Assembly (NCBI RefSeq): GCF_963678635.1
Contig: NC_087068.1
Span: 17,671,872-17,735,871, forward strand
Reading direction: 5' to 3'
DNA length: 64,000 bases
DNA from: Symsagittifera roscoffensis
Taxonomy: Eukaryota; Xenacoelomorpha; Acoela; Convolutidae
Shown: positions 27,401 to 37,620 of the stretch, in pieces
Numbering within the stretch: the stretch's first letter is position 1
Layout: each line of letters starts with the position of its first letter
Translations under genes and position numbers: made by a program
The notes under the pieces: model-generated
Databases searched by the model: none
The model's input: the letters and a program-made list of their open reading frames with translations, nothing else
Told to the model about the DNA's origin: nothing

Positions 27401-30400
27401 GTGACTTTTAACCGACTAACATAAATGAATTTTGTAGAAATCATAGGCTCAAAAATCAGGACAATTTTTATTGCAATGGTAATAGAAGTCAAAAACCTTC
27501 AAAACAAAAGAAGCATTTGGGCTCAAGTCCATCCATTTTCTGATAACCAATATATGAAAACGAATAAAAAAAAACATTTTGGTCAAAAAATGCAGATAAG
27601 ATAATTCCTAAATGTACTCATAACTTTTCATTGAATCTTGCAACCAAACAATCTCCATATCCATATCCAATAAGAACAATCAGGGATAAAGGCCCTATCC
27701 ACTATAGTATAAGATCAAATGAAAACAAAAAAAGATAAACCAAATTTCAACACAGAGGCGAAGTTGTACTTCGCATACACAAGCAAAAAAAATGACCGAG
27801 AACGCTACTGGGAAAACTGAATGAGTAAACTTGGAGTCTACAAAATTTTTCAAGTGACGCAAGCAATTTATTAGTCTACATAACTGCTAAGTGACGCAAG
27901 CCAATTATGACGCATTAGCAGTACCAGTCAGTTTGAAAAAAAAATGTACCAACTAACACGCCTCAATTTAGAGAGCGGACGCATTTTAACTAGAATACGA
28001 AAAAGTTCATTAAAAACATCCGACCTTGCCCCGATTCGAACCCTCTTATTTTGTTGCGGGTCTCCTTCCCTACCTCTACGCTACAGATTTGTAATATAAT
28101 AGCATGTCTTAATATCCTTCGCATTGGCTGTACTTAATGGCTGGATCAAAATGAACACTTTCAAAATCAACTTATTTTGTCGCAACAATTGCATCGCAAC
28201 AATATTTGCGACTTAGCTTGGAAAAAGGAGAATTCATAAAATAACATAAGCTATGCTTGTGTAAACACATAAATGCGAAAATTACAATCAATTGCCACAA
28301 AAAGAATTTGCAGAAAATCTGAAACAACTATGAAAGTCTATGAAAATAACGCAATTACATCAAGATTACACCTGAATTGATTTCAAAAAAAATGCTTAGA
28401 CCTAAGACACACCAACCTAATTGAAACTAAAACTAGTTTCACGCTTTTTAGAACAACAAAAAAATCAGAAACCATGCATCCGAAAAAAACTGAAAATTTA
28501 TTTGCGGAAAAAATTTTAGCAGAAAAATCCGAAAAAAAAACCGAAAAATTTATTTGCGAAACAAAATTTTAGCAGAAAAATCCAAAAAAGTTTTATTTCT
28601 AAGAGAAAGTTTTGGCGCGTATAAAAACGAGAAAACCATGAACTATATTTACCCTCATGAGTATAAAGAAAAAAGTATCAAAAAATCTACCTAAAGTTAA
28701 CAGAAATAATTACCCGGCAAGTAAGCCGACAAAACGTGGGTCGAAATTAATCAAGCCAACAAAAAATTAACTTACATCTTGAAATCTTTTTCAGCTGTAA
28801 TGCAATTATCACTTTAGTCAGAACTAAGAATAGCAAATGATGTCAAAGAGCATCAGTCCAACTTACGAAATCAGCTCAATGTTTGCTTCAAGAAAAACTA
28901 GAGTTGTTGCCATTCATAGGCTCAAAAATCATAGGCTCAAAAATCAGGACAATTTTTATTGCAATGGTAATAGAAGTCAAAAACCTTCAAAACAAAAGAA
29001 GCATTTGGGCTCAAGTCCATCCATTTTCTGATAACCAATATATGAAAACGAATAAAAAAAAACATTTTGGTCAAAAAATGCAGATAAGATAATTCCTAAA
29101 TGTACTCATAACTTTTCATTGAATCTTGCAACCAAACAATCTCCATATCCATATCCAATAAGAACAATCAGGGATAAAGGCCCTATCCACTATAGTATAA
29201 GATCAAATGAAAACAAAAAAAGATAAACCAAATTTCAACACAGAGGCGAAGTTGTACTTCGCATACACAAGCAAAAAAAATGACCGAGAACGCTACTGGG
29301 AAAACTGAATGAGTAAACTTGGAGTCTACAAAATTTTTCAAGTGACGCAAGCAATTTATTAGTCTACATAACTGCTAAGTGACGCAAGCCAATTATGACG
29401 CATTAGCAGTACCAGTCAGTTTGAAAAAAAAATGTACCAACTAACACGCCTCAATTTAGAGAGCGGACGCATTTTAACTAGAATACGAAAAAGTTCATTA
29501 AAAACATCCGACCTTGCCCCGATTCGAACCCTCTTATTTTGTTGCGGGTCTCCTTCCCTACCTCTACGCTACAGATTTGTAATATAATAGCATGTCTTAA
29601 TATCCTTCGCATTGGCTGTACTTAATGGCTGGATCAAAATGAACACTTTCAAAATCAACTTATTTTGTCGCAACAATTGCATCGCAACAATATTTGCGAC
29701 TTAGCTTGGAAAAAGGAGAATTCATAAAATAACATAAGCTATGCTTGTGTAAACACATAATTGCGAAAATTACAAACAATTGCCACAAAAAGAATTTGCA
29801 GAAAATCTGAAACAACTATGAAAGTCTATGAAAATAACGCAATTACATCAAGATTACACCTGAATTGATTTCAAAAAAAATGCTTAGACCTAAGACACAC
29901 CAACCTAATTGAAACTAAAACTAGTTTCACGCTTTTTTAGAACAACAAAAAAATCAGAAACCATGCATCCGAAAAAAACTGAAAATTTATTTGCGGAAAA
30001 AATTTTAGCAGAAAAATCCGAAAAATTTATTTGCGAAACAAAATTTTAGCAGAAAAATCCAAAAAAGTTTTATTTCTAAGAGAAAGTTTTGGCGCGTATA
30101 AAAACCAGAAAACCATGAACTATATTTACCCTCATGAGTATAAAGAAAAAAGTATCAAAAAATCTACCTAAAGTTAACAGAAATAATTACCCGGCAAGTA
30201 AGCCGACAAAACGTGGGTCGAAATTAATCAAGCCAACAAAAAATTAACTTACATCTTGAAATCTTTTTCAGCTGTAATGCAATTATCACTTTAGTCAGAA
30301 CTAAGAATGGCAAATGATGTCAAAGAGCATCAGTCCAACTTACGAAATCAGCTCAATGTTTGCTTCAAGAAAAACTAGAGTTGTTGCCATTAACAGTCTA

Positions 30401-32009
30401 CGCTCATATAAGAGCCCTTCACTTTGAGATCTGTCTAGATTTGTCATCGCCAATGTTATCGCTCAAAAACCGCTGGCTTAATCGACAAACTGTTAGGAAA
30501 TTGCATCACGCTTAAGCACCCCTTTGGAGCAGTATGGTAAGACCTAATTAGATCAATCATAGATTCATTTTACGCCGTGTTGCAAAACAGACGCTAACGG
30601 AGGACACGGTCAAAAAACAAAATTTTCGAACCCTTATTGAATGCACGATTCATCAAAACAATTTTGCCATCACCTGAAGACATCAGTCCTCGGCCGAATT
30701 TCTGGTCTCAAGAGCGCATACCAATGTGCCACTTTTTCAACATTAGTCTTAAAAAATTGGCCGAAAATTTAAATTTGCCCAAGAACGAATGACGATGGAC
30801 TTGAAACTCTTATAACAGAATCTGCGACATTTTACGTGGGAAAAGTGGCCTCGATTTTAACTAATAATCTGACAATAGTGTATAAATTTTGAATGCAATT
30901 GGAAAAGACACTGTCCGCTCTCTCTTACTCACCCACTTCCAAGTTTCAACAAGTTTTCGTTTCTCTGAAGAGGATACTTGTCACCCAATTCGGCCACAAA
31001 GCACTGCGTCAGATATGAATTGTGGTATTTAATCGGCATCTCTTCCAACACCTCTTCGTAATTCAGCTTCATTTTTTGCAATCTGTAAAGCCATATGAAT
31101 GTTTAAGCATTACGCATTGTTGTTTAATAACTTTCTCACATTTCTCAATCACTAGAAATAATCCTAAATCAAGCTGCATATTGTATTATAATATTCTTCC
31201 TGTAATAAAAATTTGGTTAAAATATGACTTTCATACACAGAATCACCAAACAGAAAAAATCATTTGAGTCACTCACGTCTCATTTGTGATTTCAGAATCA
31301 CCGTAGTTCTTGAAGAACTTTGATTTGAGACGATATGCTTTCAGTCCCACGGCACCATTTGTGGTTTTCATGGGATCTAATAACAAACAAAAAAATAGAA
31401 ACCACGGAATTGCTGAAAAATTCAAGTTTTTTATGTGTTTAAGCCAGAGCATAGACTAATTATCTCAACATTAATAAGTTTTTCTAGATGAAGGCATTTG
31501 AAATTTTTGGAAAACCCTTGGAGGTTAGAACGATCCTGAGGTCCAATAGGGTCGTCATGAAACTTAAACTAGCTTCGCTTGCTCAAACCAAAGTACAAAC
31601 CGTAAATCAGACAAACTGACTCTTCGACGCTTGTCTGATAAACATACATGTCTTCAATTAGCTCTCGGGTTATGAAAAATCCATAAACTGAAGACTGGTA
31701 AAATCCAACAGTAAGCTGATCGACATTAATTTTCCTGAGTTTCTTTATCATTTCTCTCTGGTACTCTGAAACATCTGCATCTTCGTCTGCTGGAAACGGA
31801 AAGCAATTAGTGATTTCGAGAGTTTCGTTATCCATCAAACCAAGGAGTACGCCTTGAACAGGGGTGGCAGACGTGAGTCCACCAGATTGCTCAAAATGCT
31901 TGATGATTTTTAAAGCGACCAATCCATCGATCTGCACAACCCGAAATAATCCAGTAGTGCTCTTTTGCGACGTCACCGATGTTGATGAAACACGGTGAGC
32001 CGCTGACAT
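12447..32009 (-). CDS. EIF3H: Translation initiation factor eIF3 subunit H, five coding exons
   Basis: Cytoplasmic subunit of the eIF3 complex that assembles the 43S pre-initiation complex. It is an MPN-domain protein of the non-catalytic type. Coding exons on the minus strand are 32009-31601, 31376-31277, 31082-30933, 18285-18141 and 12665-12447. All have GT/AG ends with matching phase and give about 340 residues, close to the usual 350. The MPN core begins near residue 24 ([15 protein letters not shown]) and includes [21 protein letters not shown] and [12 protein letters not shown]; the metal-binding HxH of active JAMM enzymes is absent, as expected for eIF3h. The C-terminal helical part has the [15 protein letters not shown] coil and the [21 protein letters not shown] segment typical of the family. 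The start ATG lies six bases after an acceptor (TTATTCCAG). Introns 4 and 5 (12.6 and 5.5 kb) are unusually long and packed with repeats. Confidence 0.96.
14950..15410 (-). repeat. tRNA-headed SINE-like repeat, copy 1
   Basis: On the minus strand a head with an A-box-like TAGCGTAGAGGTAGGG (about 15283-15268) and a B-box-like GGTTCGAAC (about 15243-15235) is followed by a conserved body rich in GACGCA words. The cloverleaf does not pair properly, so it is not a functional tRNA. Related copies lie at 16388, 27754 and 29239. Confidence 0.65.
16388..16848 (-). repeat. tRNA-headed SINE-like repeat, copy 2
   Basis: Duplicate of the 14950 copy, carried by the second unit of the 1433-bp tandem duplication. 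Confidence 0.65.
19498..19603 (+). repeat. Dispersed repeat, copy 2 of 2
   Basis: Matches 9212-9316: GGTGCAATCCAGGCGG at the start and CGCTTCTGGAAAGCAAA at the end. Confidence 0.7.
23288..26987. repeat. Satellite array, six units of about 619 bp
   Basis: The word GAAAACAGATGTAATCGAG occurs at 23301, 23920, 24539, 25158, 25776 and 26394, giving a period of 618-619 bp. The units are almost identical. Units 2-3 form one subfamily and units 4-6 another, as seen at small indels in the T-runs and at ATTGCCCAGCC versus ATTTCCCAGCC. Each unit holds internal half-similar segments around ATAGCCGGTTGCTG and CCCAGCCAATAC, so the unit may have grown from a shorter ancestor. Confidence 0.95.
27754..28200 (-). 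repeat. tRNA-headed SINE-like repeat, copy 3
   Basis: Same family as the copies at 14950 and 16388. Here the B-box is closer to consensus (GGTTCGAATCGGGGC on the minus strand). Confidence 0.65.
29239..29690 (-). repeat. tRNA-headed SINE-like repeat, copy 4
   Basis: Duplicate of copy 3 within the second 1488-bp unit. Confidence 0.65.
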
Positions 32010-32015
32010 GCTTCT

Positions 32016-32102
32016 CTGGAATAACAACAAAAATGAATTAGATGGGCCATTCCGCGGATCATTTGACAGCCCCACCCCCCACCGTAGCCCCCCCCCCTTA
32101 CC
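32016..32102 (-). promoter_or_regulatory. EIF3H 5' UTR intron with G-rich start
   Basis: On the minus strand a donor TTCG|GTAAGG (boundary at 32102/32101) and an acceptor ATTCCAG (just above 32015) frame an 86-bp intron immediately upstream of the ATG. Right after the donor are long G runs (about nine, then six, then four) spanning about 32066-32097, capable of forming a G-quadruplex. The 5' UTR exon lies above 32102 and its transcription start is not visible. Confidence 0.6.
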
Positions 32103-32216
32103 GAATGAGTTATTCCCGAGGTAAAAACGACAAAAAGAACAAGAAAGCATACTAATTGTTGCCTATTAATAAGCCATTCCGCCGGATTGGTACAGCGTGA
32201 CCTTCCCGCACAACAC

Positions 32217-32456
32217 GTGTAACAGTCGCCTACTTCGGTCACATATGAGGTTAAAGAAAAATAGGCCCTATAACCATTGGCTCAAGAGTCAGGGACACTA
32301 TCTCTTGTGTTTTTCTACCTCGAACGGTCGGAGCCAATTCGGTTCGCTTGCGACATGAGACTAAAAACCCGGCACAGTTACTTTTTGTTAGACAGTGGAA
32401 CTTAGATCCATTTCAGATGGATCAACCTAAAGCTCGCCTTATCTCAACATAACAAC
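32217..32456 (+). repeat. LTR-like repeat U1, left part (split by a LINE)
   Basis: Starts TGTAACAGTCGCC and matches the first part of the better preserved copy at 43335-44504, with an internal gap near 32372. It breaks off at CTCAACATAAC. The rest of the same repeat resumes at 35938, so the LINE in between interrupts it. Confidence 0.65.
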
Positions 32457-35400
32457 ACAACTTTTAGCCTAATTGTTGTGATAAACTTATTAAATAGATT
32501 TGTTGTGTTTGATGTTTGTGCCTGTATGTGGAGCGCCCTCTGAGGGATTTTAGAGACAGGTCTGTCAAGTGGCTTTCTGTGGGGAGGTGGGGAACTGCAA
32601 CTGGCTTGAGAAGTCTGGTGGTGCGCCGCTGGACCTGCTGAGCTCGGGTGAGATTGTTCCTTGTTTTTGATTTTTAACCTTTATGCTGCCTTTTAACCTT
32701 TTAATTTAATTTAGTTGTCTTTTTTTTTATTTGCTGATTTGTAAAATTCCCACTAACCGCTTATCATGGGTTAGTTCAGTCCCCTAAAGTCCAGTCAAAA
32801 TCCTTTTTTTTTTACCTTTATGCTGCGTCAAGATGAGGAAAAACAACAAAGAGTGTACAAGCAAAGATTGCTTAAAACCTTCAGGACTGATAAATTGGAT
32901 TAGATGTGATTGTTGTTCTAGTTGGTATCATATCAGTTGTGTAAATATCTCTCTTAGCGACTCTAAGAAAACCCAATGGTTTCAGTGTCCTTTATGCGTT
33001 GATGTAAAATCTGTTAATAAAGCAACAATAGGTAATGATTTAGTGCTAGACAATTATGTTAATACAGCCATCTCAAATGTCCGAGTACTCAAGAGAGTAC
33101 CAAAAGACTCGCGTGTTCCCTTGGCGGAAAGTCTGTCGGACAAAATAAATGACATCGTCTACAATGTAGAAGATGTTACAAAATGGCTAATTTTTTTAAC
33201 GTCGTTCTTGTTTTTTTTGGAGCAACCGAAAAGAAGTGGACGCAAACAGACCACAAGCATGAGCTCTTTGATAAATAAAAAAATTCGAGCAAATGACGTG
33301 TCACTTCCAAAACCCCATCCCCAAGTTTCAAGCCCGCCTCTGAGTGACCTCGAGCAGAGAATAAAGTTAATAAGTAGTAAGCTCGATGAAGGAAATGTAA
33401 AGGGAGGAATAAGGCTTGCTGCTTCGGATGACAAAATAGCTCCTTTTTCAACTGATAACTATCAAAAATTGTTATCTAAGCACCCGCAGCGAGCCAAATT
33501 TGCAGCTCCAAATCCAGAAAAGTTGGATAGTTTTTTCGTAACCGATTTCGACCTATACAAAGCGATAATGTCCTTTCCAAACGGATCAGCAGCAGGTCCT
33601 GAAAAAATATTTCCTCAAATTTTTAAAGATCTTGTTAGTAAGTCGAATGGCAGTGCAGGACTTAATTTTCTGAAATCGCTTACTAAGCTGATAAACCTCA
33701 TTGGAGATGGCAAAATACCGGAACCACTAAGACCTTTCTTTTTTGGCGCAAAGCTTATCGCCCTCATAAAAATAGACGGAGGGTTGAGACCGATTGCCAT
33801 AGGCAACACGCTGAGACGTATCGCGTCTAAATGCGCTGGAAGCAAGGCCCTCTCCGAGCGACAAAATTTTTTCGGAAACGTACAGGTAGGATGCGGTACC
33901 AAACGAGGAGCAGAAATAGCTGCGCACTCGTTTCGAAACCTAATTGAACGCGACGACAATCCAAAATGTACTGTTCTTTTAAAACTAGATTTTAAGAATG
34001 CCTTTAACTCTTTAAACAGAGAAACAATGCTGAATCATGTTTTTTCAAATCGCCCCGAATTATATAATTACACCCATTGCGCGTATGCTAAACCTAGTTA
34101 CCTTTTTTACGGAAGCTCTGTCATAATGTCAGAAGACGGAACTCAGCAAGGTGATCCTGAAGCCCCACCCCTTTTTGCGGAAACAATTCATACACTAGTC
34201 AAACAGTTGGAGTCCAAAATTAACATCTGGTACTTAGATGATGGGAACGACGACTATAAGGTAGTACTCCGGGACCTTAAAAACATTCTGAAATCGGAAC
34301 AAATTTACGGCCTGCGCTTAAACACTGAGAAGTGTGAACTTTGTTTTTTGGGACCGACTACTAGTACACAGTATAATTCAATTTTAACACAATTTCGAAA
34401 AATATGCCCCAAAATAAAAATAAAAACAAAAGAAGAACTCCTCATTTTAGGATCTCCAATCGGCGAACTTTGCCGAAAAGAATTGCTCGACGAAAAAATT
34501 AGGGAGCTTGAAAAAATCTCGGATGTCATTGACAAACTAGACGCCCATTATGGTTTTTACCTCCTGAAAAATTGCTTTAGCATGCCAAAACTCCTATATT
34601 TTTTGCGTACGAGCCCTTGTTTTTTGCAAAATGATTTTTTGGAACGCTACGATAAATTACTAAGAAATTCGTTATGCAAGGTCACTAACGTGAAAATGGA
34701 TGATAACCAGTTTTTACAAGCAGTTCTCCCGGCAGCCAAAGGTGGCTTGGGCGTTTCTTCCGCTCGTCTACTCGCTTTACCCGCTTTCTTAGCCTCGGCA
34801 GTAGGAGCGAAAGATGCCTTGAGCGAAATCTTTGGTTTGGAGCATGTGGATGGAACCTATGATGATGCGCTTAAACGGTGGTTTGACCTTGGAAAAATTG
34901 AAATGGCTCCGGAAAATGAAATCCAAAAAAATTGGACGGAGCCAATTTTTGACAGCGAAATTGCAGACTTGATTTTACGACTCGAACCAACGGACGTGAA
35001 AAGGTTCAACGCGTTCCAAGATAGATTTGGATCCCAATGGTTGAACGTCATCCCCTGCAAAAATTTAAGGTTGAAACTGTCGAACCAACAACTCAGAATT
35101 GCGATAGGACTTCGATTAAGATCAAAAATATGCGAACGGCATAAATGCGTGTGCGGAAAAGACGTTACCGAGGATGGTTGGCATGGTCTTTCTTGCCTCA
35201 AAAGTGCAGGGAGATTCTCTAGGCATTCAAACCTGAATGCCCTTATAAAGCAGAGTCTATCATCTACTCACATTCCGTCTGTTTTAGAACCACGACACCT
35301 CTACAGGACCGATCAGAAGCGACCAGACGGTTTGACGCTCGTTCCATGGGCTGATGGTAAGCAGCTCTTGTGGGATGTAACGGTAGTAGACTCCTTAGCT

Positions 35401-35937
35401 CCTTGTAGGATTAATGCCGGGTCTGTTTGTAACCCTGGTACGGCTGCCGCTGAAGCGGAAGAGCGAAAAATTGACAAATATAAAGATCTTGTAAATGATG
35501 GATATCTTTTTCAACCGCTAGCTTTTGAAATTCAGGGCGCGGCCGGCCCCAGCACAGAAGTTTTTTTGAGCAAGCTTTGTAAGAACCTAAGCATATGCAC
35601 TGAGGAACCCAGAGTAGGCAGCTTTTTAAAACAGAGAATCTCCCTGGCAATATAGATTGCGAACGCCGCTTGCGTACTCGGAACAATAAATGACAAAATA
35701 ACTTTCGACGAAATTTTTTACTTGTAACACTTGTATATTATATTATCTCGTGTCGAGTTGCGTGTTCTTATTGAAGAACCGTAACCCGTATCGATTTTAA
35801 ATGAAAAGGACTTAAACACTTGACATCTTCTTTTATCATTATCACTTCCATATCTAGAAAATTCCAAGGATTTTGACTGGAATACATGATGAAGGGACTC
35901 ATGACTGTAACCTCGGTTGCTATGATACTTTTGACCT
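32457..35937 (+). mobile_element. RLE-type non-LTR retrotransposon inside an LTR-like repeat
   Basis: The 3.5-kb segment interrupts the U1 repeat between 32456 and 35938. A GC-richer 5' leader (about 32500-32660) precedes a single long ORF that carries the hallmarks of restriction-like-endonuclease LINEs (R2/R4/NeSL/HERO/CRE group). No poly(A) tail is obvious. The clade cannot be fixed by eye. Confidence 0.75.
32833..35655 (+). CDS. LINE ORF: PHD finger, reverse transcriptase, CCHC knuckle, RLE
   Basis: A 940-codon protein for target-primed reverse transcription. Residues 8-55 form a C4HC3 PHD-type finger (C8, C13, C25, C28, H33, C36, C52, C55). The RT core shows LLKLDFKNAFNSL (about 384), GTQQGDP (about 436) and the catalytic WYLDDGN (about 465). 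A zinc motif of form C-x-C-x9-H-x3-C lies near 770-790. The C-terminus has RPDG (about 828), WDVTVVD (about 847) and a downstream Lys in ERKIDKYKD, fitting a PD-(D/E)xK restriction-like endonuclease. The frame stops at TAG 35653-35655, yet family-like sequence (NAACVLGT) continues in frame to TAA at 35725-35727. The stop therefore looks like a late nonsense change (CAG to TAG is the simplest path). The hydrophobic stretch near residues 116-132 is odd and may be a retained intron-like or decayed segment. Confidence 0.85.
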   Translation: MRKNNKECTSKDCLKPSGLINWIRCDCCSSWYHISCVNISLSDSKKTQWFQCPLCVDVKSVNKATIGNDLVLDNYVNTAISNVRVLKRVPKDSRVPLAESLSDKINDIVYNVEDVTKWLIFLTSFLFFLEQPKRSGRKQTTSMSSLINKKIRANDVSLPKPHPQVSSPPLSDLEQRIKLISSKLDEGNVKGGIRLAASDDKIAPFSTDNYQKLLSKHPQRAKFAAPNPEKLDSFFVTDFDLYKAIMSFPNGSAAGPEKIFPQIFKDLVSKSNGSAGLNFLKSLTKLINLIGDGKIPEPLRPFFFGAKLIALIKIDGGLRPIAIGNTLRRIASKCAGSKALSERQNFFGNVQVGCGTKRGAEIAAHSFRNLIERDDNPKCTVLLKLDFKNAFNSLNRETMLNHVFSNRPELYNYTHCAYAKPSYLFYGSSVIMSEDGTQQGDPEAPPLFAETIHTLVKQLESKINIWYLDDGNDDYKVVLRDLKNILKSEQIYGLRLNTEKCELCFLGPTTSTQYNSILTQFRKICPKIKIKTKEELLILGSPIGELCRKELLDEKIRELEKISDVIDKLDAHYGFYLLKNCFSMPKLLYFLRTSPCFLQNDFLERYDKLLRNSLCKVTNVKMDDNQFLQAVLPAAKGGLGVSSARLLALPAFLASAVGAKDALSEIFGLEHVDGTYDDALKRWFDLGKIEMAPENEIQKNWTEPIFDSEIADLILRLEPTDVKRFNAFQDRFGSQWLNVIPCKNLRLKLSNQQLRIAIGLRLRSKICERHKCVCGKDVTEDGWHGLSCLKSAGRFSRHSNLNALIKQSLSSTHIPSVLEPRHLYRTDQKRPDGLTLVPWADGKQLLWDVTVVDSLAPCRINAGSVCNPGTAAAEAEERKIDKYKDLVNDGYLFQPLAFEIQGAAGPSTEVFLSKLCKNLSICTEEPRVGSFLKQRISLAI

Positions 35938-36758
35938 TATCATAAAACACATTCAAGAAAACTAAATTGAGAACCCACGTGTCGGCACACTCGAGAATTA
36001 GAGGAAACTTAATTAGTGAGCAACTTGAGAATTAAGCATAATAACTTAAGAAGTTTGATACTAATAAATTTCAGCAAGGGAAATAAGTTTTGACTCTAGA
36101 ATCGAAGTTTTGGTCTGAACTATTGGGACACCCCAGTTGTCCACCTTTCCACTGATGGTTCACTCTGGTTCAGCTCGGATGAATACGCTCTTCTTTCGCA
36201 ATCGTTTCTTCTCCTATTTCAGGATAAGACGGCTCTACTCGCGCTTGATTTATATCTGGAAATTGCGAACAGCAATTTCCCCCTGTTTTATTCAAGTACT
36301 TTCCCGCGATTGTAAATTGGTCGTTCTGATCTTCTATTTCTGAGATTTTCAGTTTTCGCGAGAACGTTGAGCATGACAGGCTCAATTAGAATTTTTGAAA
36401 AATTAAATTTCCTCCCAAAATCACGTGGTTCGTATTGCTCAAGGTCAAACTTCCAAATATGACCGACTGGCACATACTCCCCGGACTCAAGATCGATGTC
36501 CTCATCGCGTGTTGCCGCCTGCCAGTGAGTCCCCAGAATACCGAGTGTTGCTCAAGATACAGTGCCAGTGGTCATTTACAGAAGTTTGCAGCAGAATTAA
36601 GTTTATCTACACCCAAAATTTCACCACTATATAAAATTGTCACACTATCGCTAAACAGCAATCAGAATTTTCATTTGCCTGCACCTTAAATATCCGCTTT
36701 TGAAGCTTGTGATTAAAATTTCTTTTGTCCTATCCGATCAGGAAATTATCATGCAACA
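35938..36758 (+). repeat. LTR-like repeat U1, right part
   Basis: Resumes the repeat interrupted at 32456 (ATCATAAAACACATTC) and runs to ATGCAACA. It shares long segments with 42494-43334 and 43335-44504, including GACTGGCACATACTCCCCGG. No protein function is supported by the frames inside it. Confidence 0.65.
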
Positions 36759-36765
36759 TTTTGAT

Positions 36766-36930
36766 TGTAACAGTCGCCTACTTCGGTCACATATGAGGCT
36801 TAAGGAAAATAGGCCCTATAAACATTGGCTCAAGAGTCAGGGACACTATCTCTTGTGTTTTTCTACTTCAAAACGGTCGGAGCCAATTCGGTACGCTTGC
36901 GACTTCAGACTAGAACCCGTTACAGCAAGG
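36766..36930 (+). repeat. LTR-like repeat U4, 5' fragment
   Basis: The first 160 bp of the TGTAACAG family (ending GAACCCGTTACAG), cut off where the CR1-like LINE region begins. The same segment occurs at 32217 and 43335. Confidence 0.6.
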
Positions 36931-36931
36931 G

Positions 36932-36959
36932 AAACCTGGTGGTTCCCGAAAAGGGGAGG
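36932..36959 (+). repeat. 28-bp inverted repeat, left arm
   Basis: Perfect reverse complement of 37621-37648 and of 37685-37712. The core is GGTTCCCGAAAAGGGGA, itself able to form a small hairpin. The arms flank the esterase ORF. Confidence 0.9.
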
Positions 36960-37006
36960 AATACTTGAAATGTTTACCGGGGTAGCAATGGTTGCCCCGC
37001 GATAAA

Positions 37007-37594
37007 ATGTCCCACAGAAGATATCACTTGCTCAAGACATCATCTTCAAAAAATCTCCTGATTGCGGATTCTCAAGCACGCCATCTTGATTTTCCAAATT
37101 TCAATATCTTGTCCCTACCTGGGGCCCGAATTGGTGCGGTCCAAAACTTCTTACCCGAGAAAGGCAAATTCAACATCATCGCTCTGCTCATCGGCGGAAA
37201 CGACGCCTTCAACGGAAAAGACCCCTCCAGTATACCTGCAGGCGACATTGCTGAAGAACTGTCGAAGCTAGCCGAGGAGCTGTGTGAACGAGCCAAAAAA
37301 GTTTTCGTCATCGGAATCCCTCATCGTAGTGAGAACCGAGCTCGATCTGCAAAAATAAACGAATTCCTAAGAAAGATAAAAGGAACTTGGAAGTTTAGAG
37401 GAGTGAGTGAAAAAATCCACAGCTCATATCATTTGAAAACTGACGAAGTGCACCTCAGTGAAGAAGGTCTGAAGGGCATTAAAAGTATTCTCAAGAATAA
37501 AATCTTATACGATAAACATTCGAACATCTGCAATACAGAAGGACATCTGGTATATTACGAGTGTCGTTTCAAGAACTGTAAGTGCCCCTATTAA
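37007..37594 (+). CDS. SGNH/GDSL-type esterase ORF of the LINE
   Basis: 195 codons from the ATG at 37007. The blocks of SGNH hydrolases can be followed: block I LIADSQARH (catalytic Ser in ADSQ), block II Gly in LPGARIGAV, block III LLIGGNDAF (G-x-N-D), and block V DEVHLSEEG (D-x-x-H). Such lipase/esterase modules occur in CR1-type ORF1 proteins, where they may act on membranes or aid RNP handling. The C-tail is Cys-rich (YECRFKNCKCPY). The ORF ends 149 bp before the ORF1 ATG and is flanked by 28-bp inverted repeats. No internal stop or frameshift is seen. Confidence 0.75.
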   Translation: MSHRRYHLLKTSSSKNLLIADSQARHLDFPNFNILSLPGARIGAVQNFLPEKGKFNIIALLIGGNDAFNGKDPSSIPAGDIAEELSKLAEELCERAKKVFVIGIPHRSENRARSAKINEFLRKIKGTWKFRGVSEKIHSSYHLKTDEVHLSEEGLKGIKSILKNKILYDKHSNICNTEGHLVYYECRFKNCKCPY

Positions 37595-37620
37595 CGTAAG
37601 TAGAAATAGTGAACCGCAGG

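Larger units (their letters stand above)
27438..30390. repeat. Tandem duplication, two copies of about 1488 bp
   Basis: Copy 1 starts at 27438 and copy 2 at about 28926, both with AAATCATAGGCTCAAAAATC. Both copies end in CTAGAGTTGTTGCCATT. They are nearly identical, with a 12-18 bp length difference in an AAATTTATTTGCG-rich segment (28490-28570 versus 29975-30050). Each copy contains one tRNA-headed repeat. Confidence 0.92.
18286..30932 (-). other. EIF3H intron 4 (12.6 kb)
   Basis: Begins GTGAGT and ends TTGTTAAG on the minus strand. It contains a dispersed repeat (19498-19603), a six-copy satellite (23288-26987) and a two-copy 1.49-kb duplication (27438-30390). The open frames in it are short and unsupported by homology, splice signals or codon pattern. 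Confidence 0.85.

Noticed and set aside
36766-36930. 160-bp MITE with TGTAAC terminal inverted repeats
   Set aside because: Alignment with L1/L2 shows it is the first part of a longer LTR-like repeat. The apparent inverted end continues into repeat sequence at 43498.
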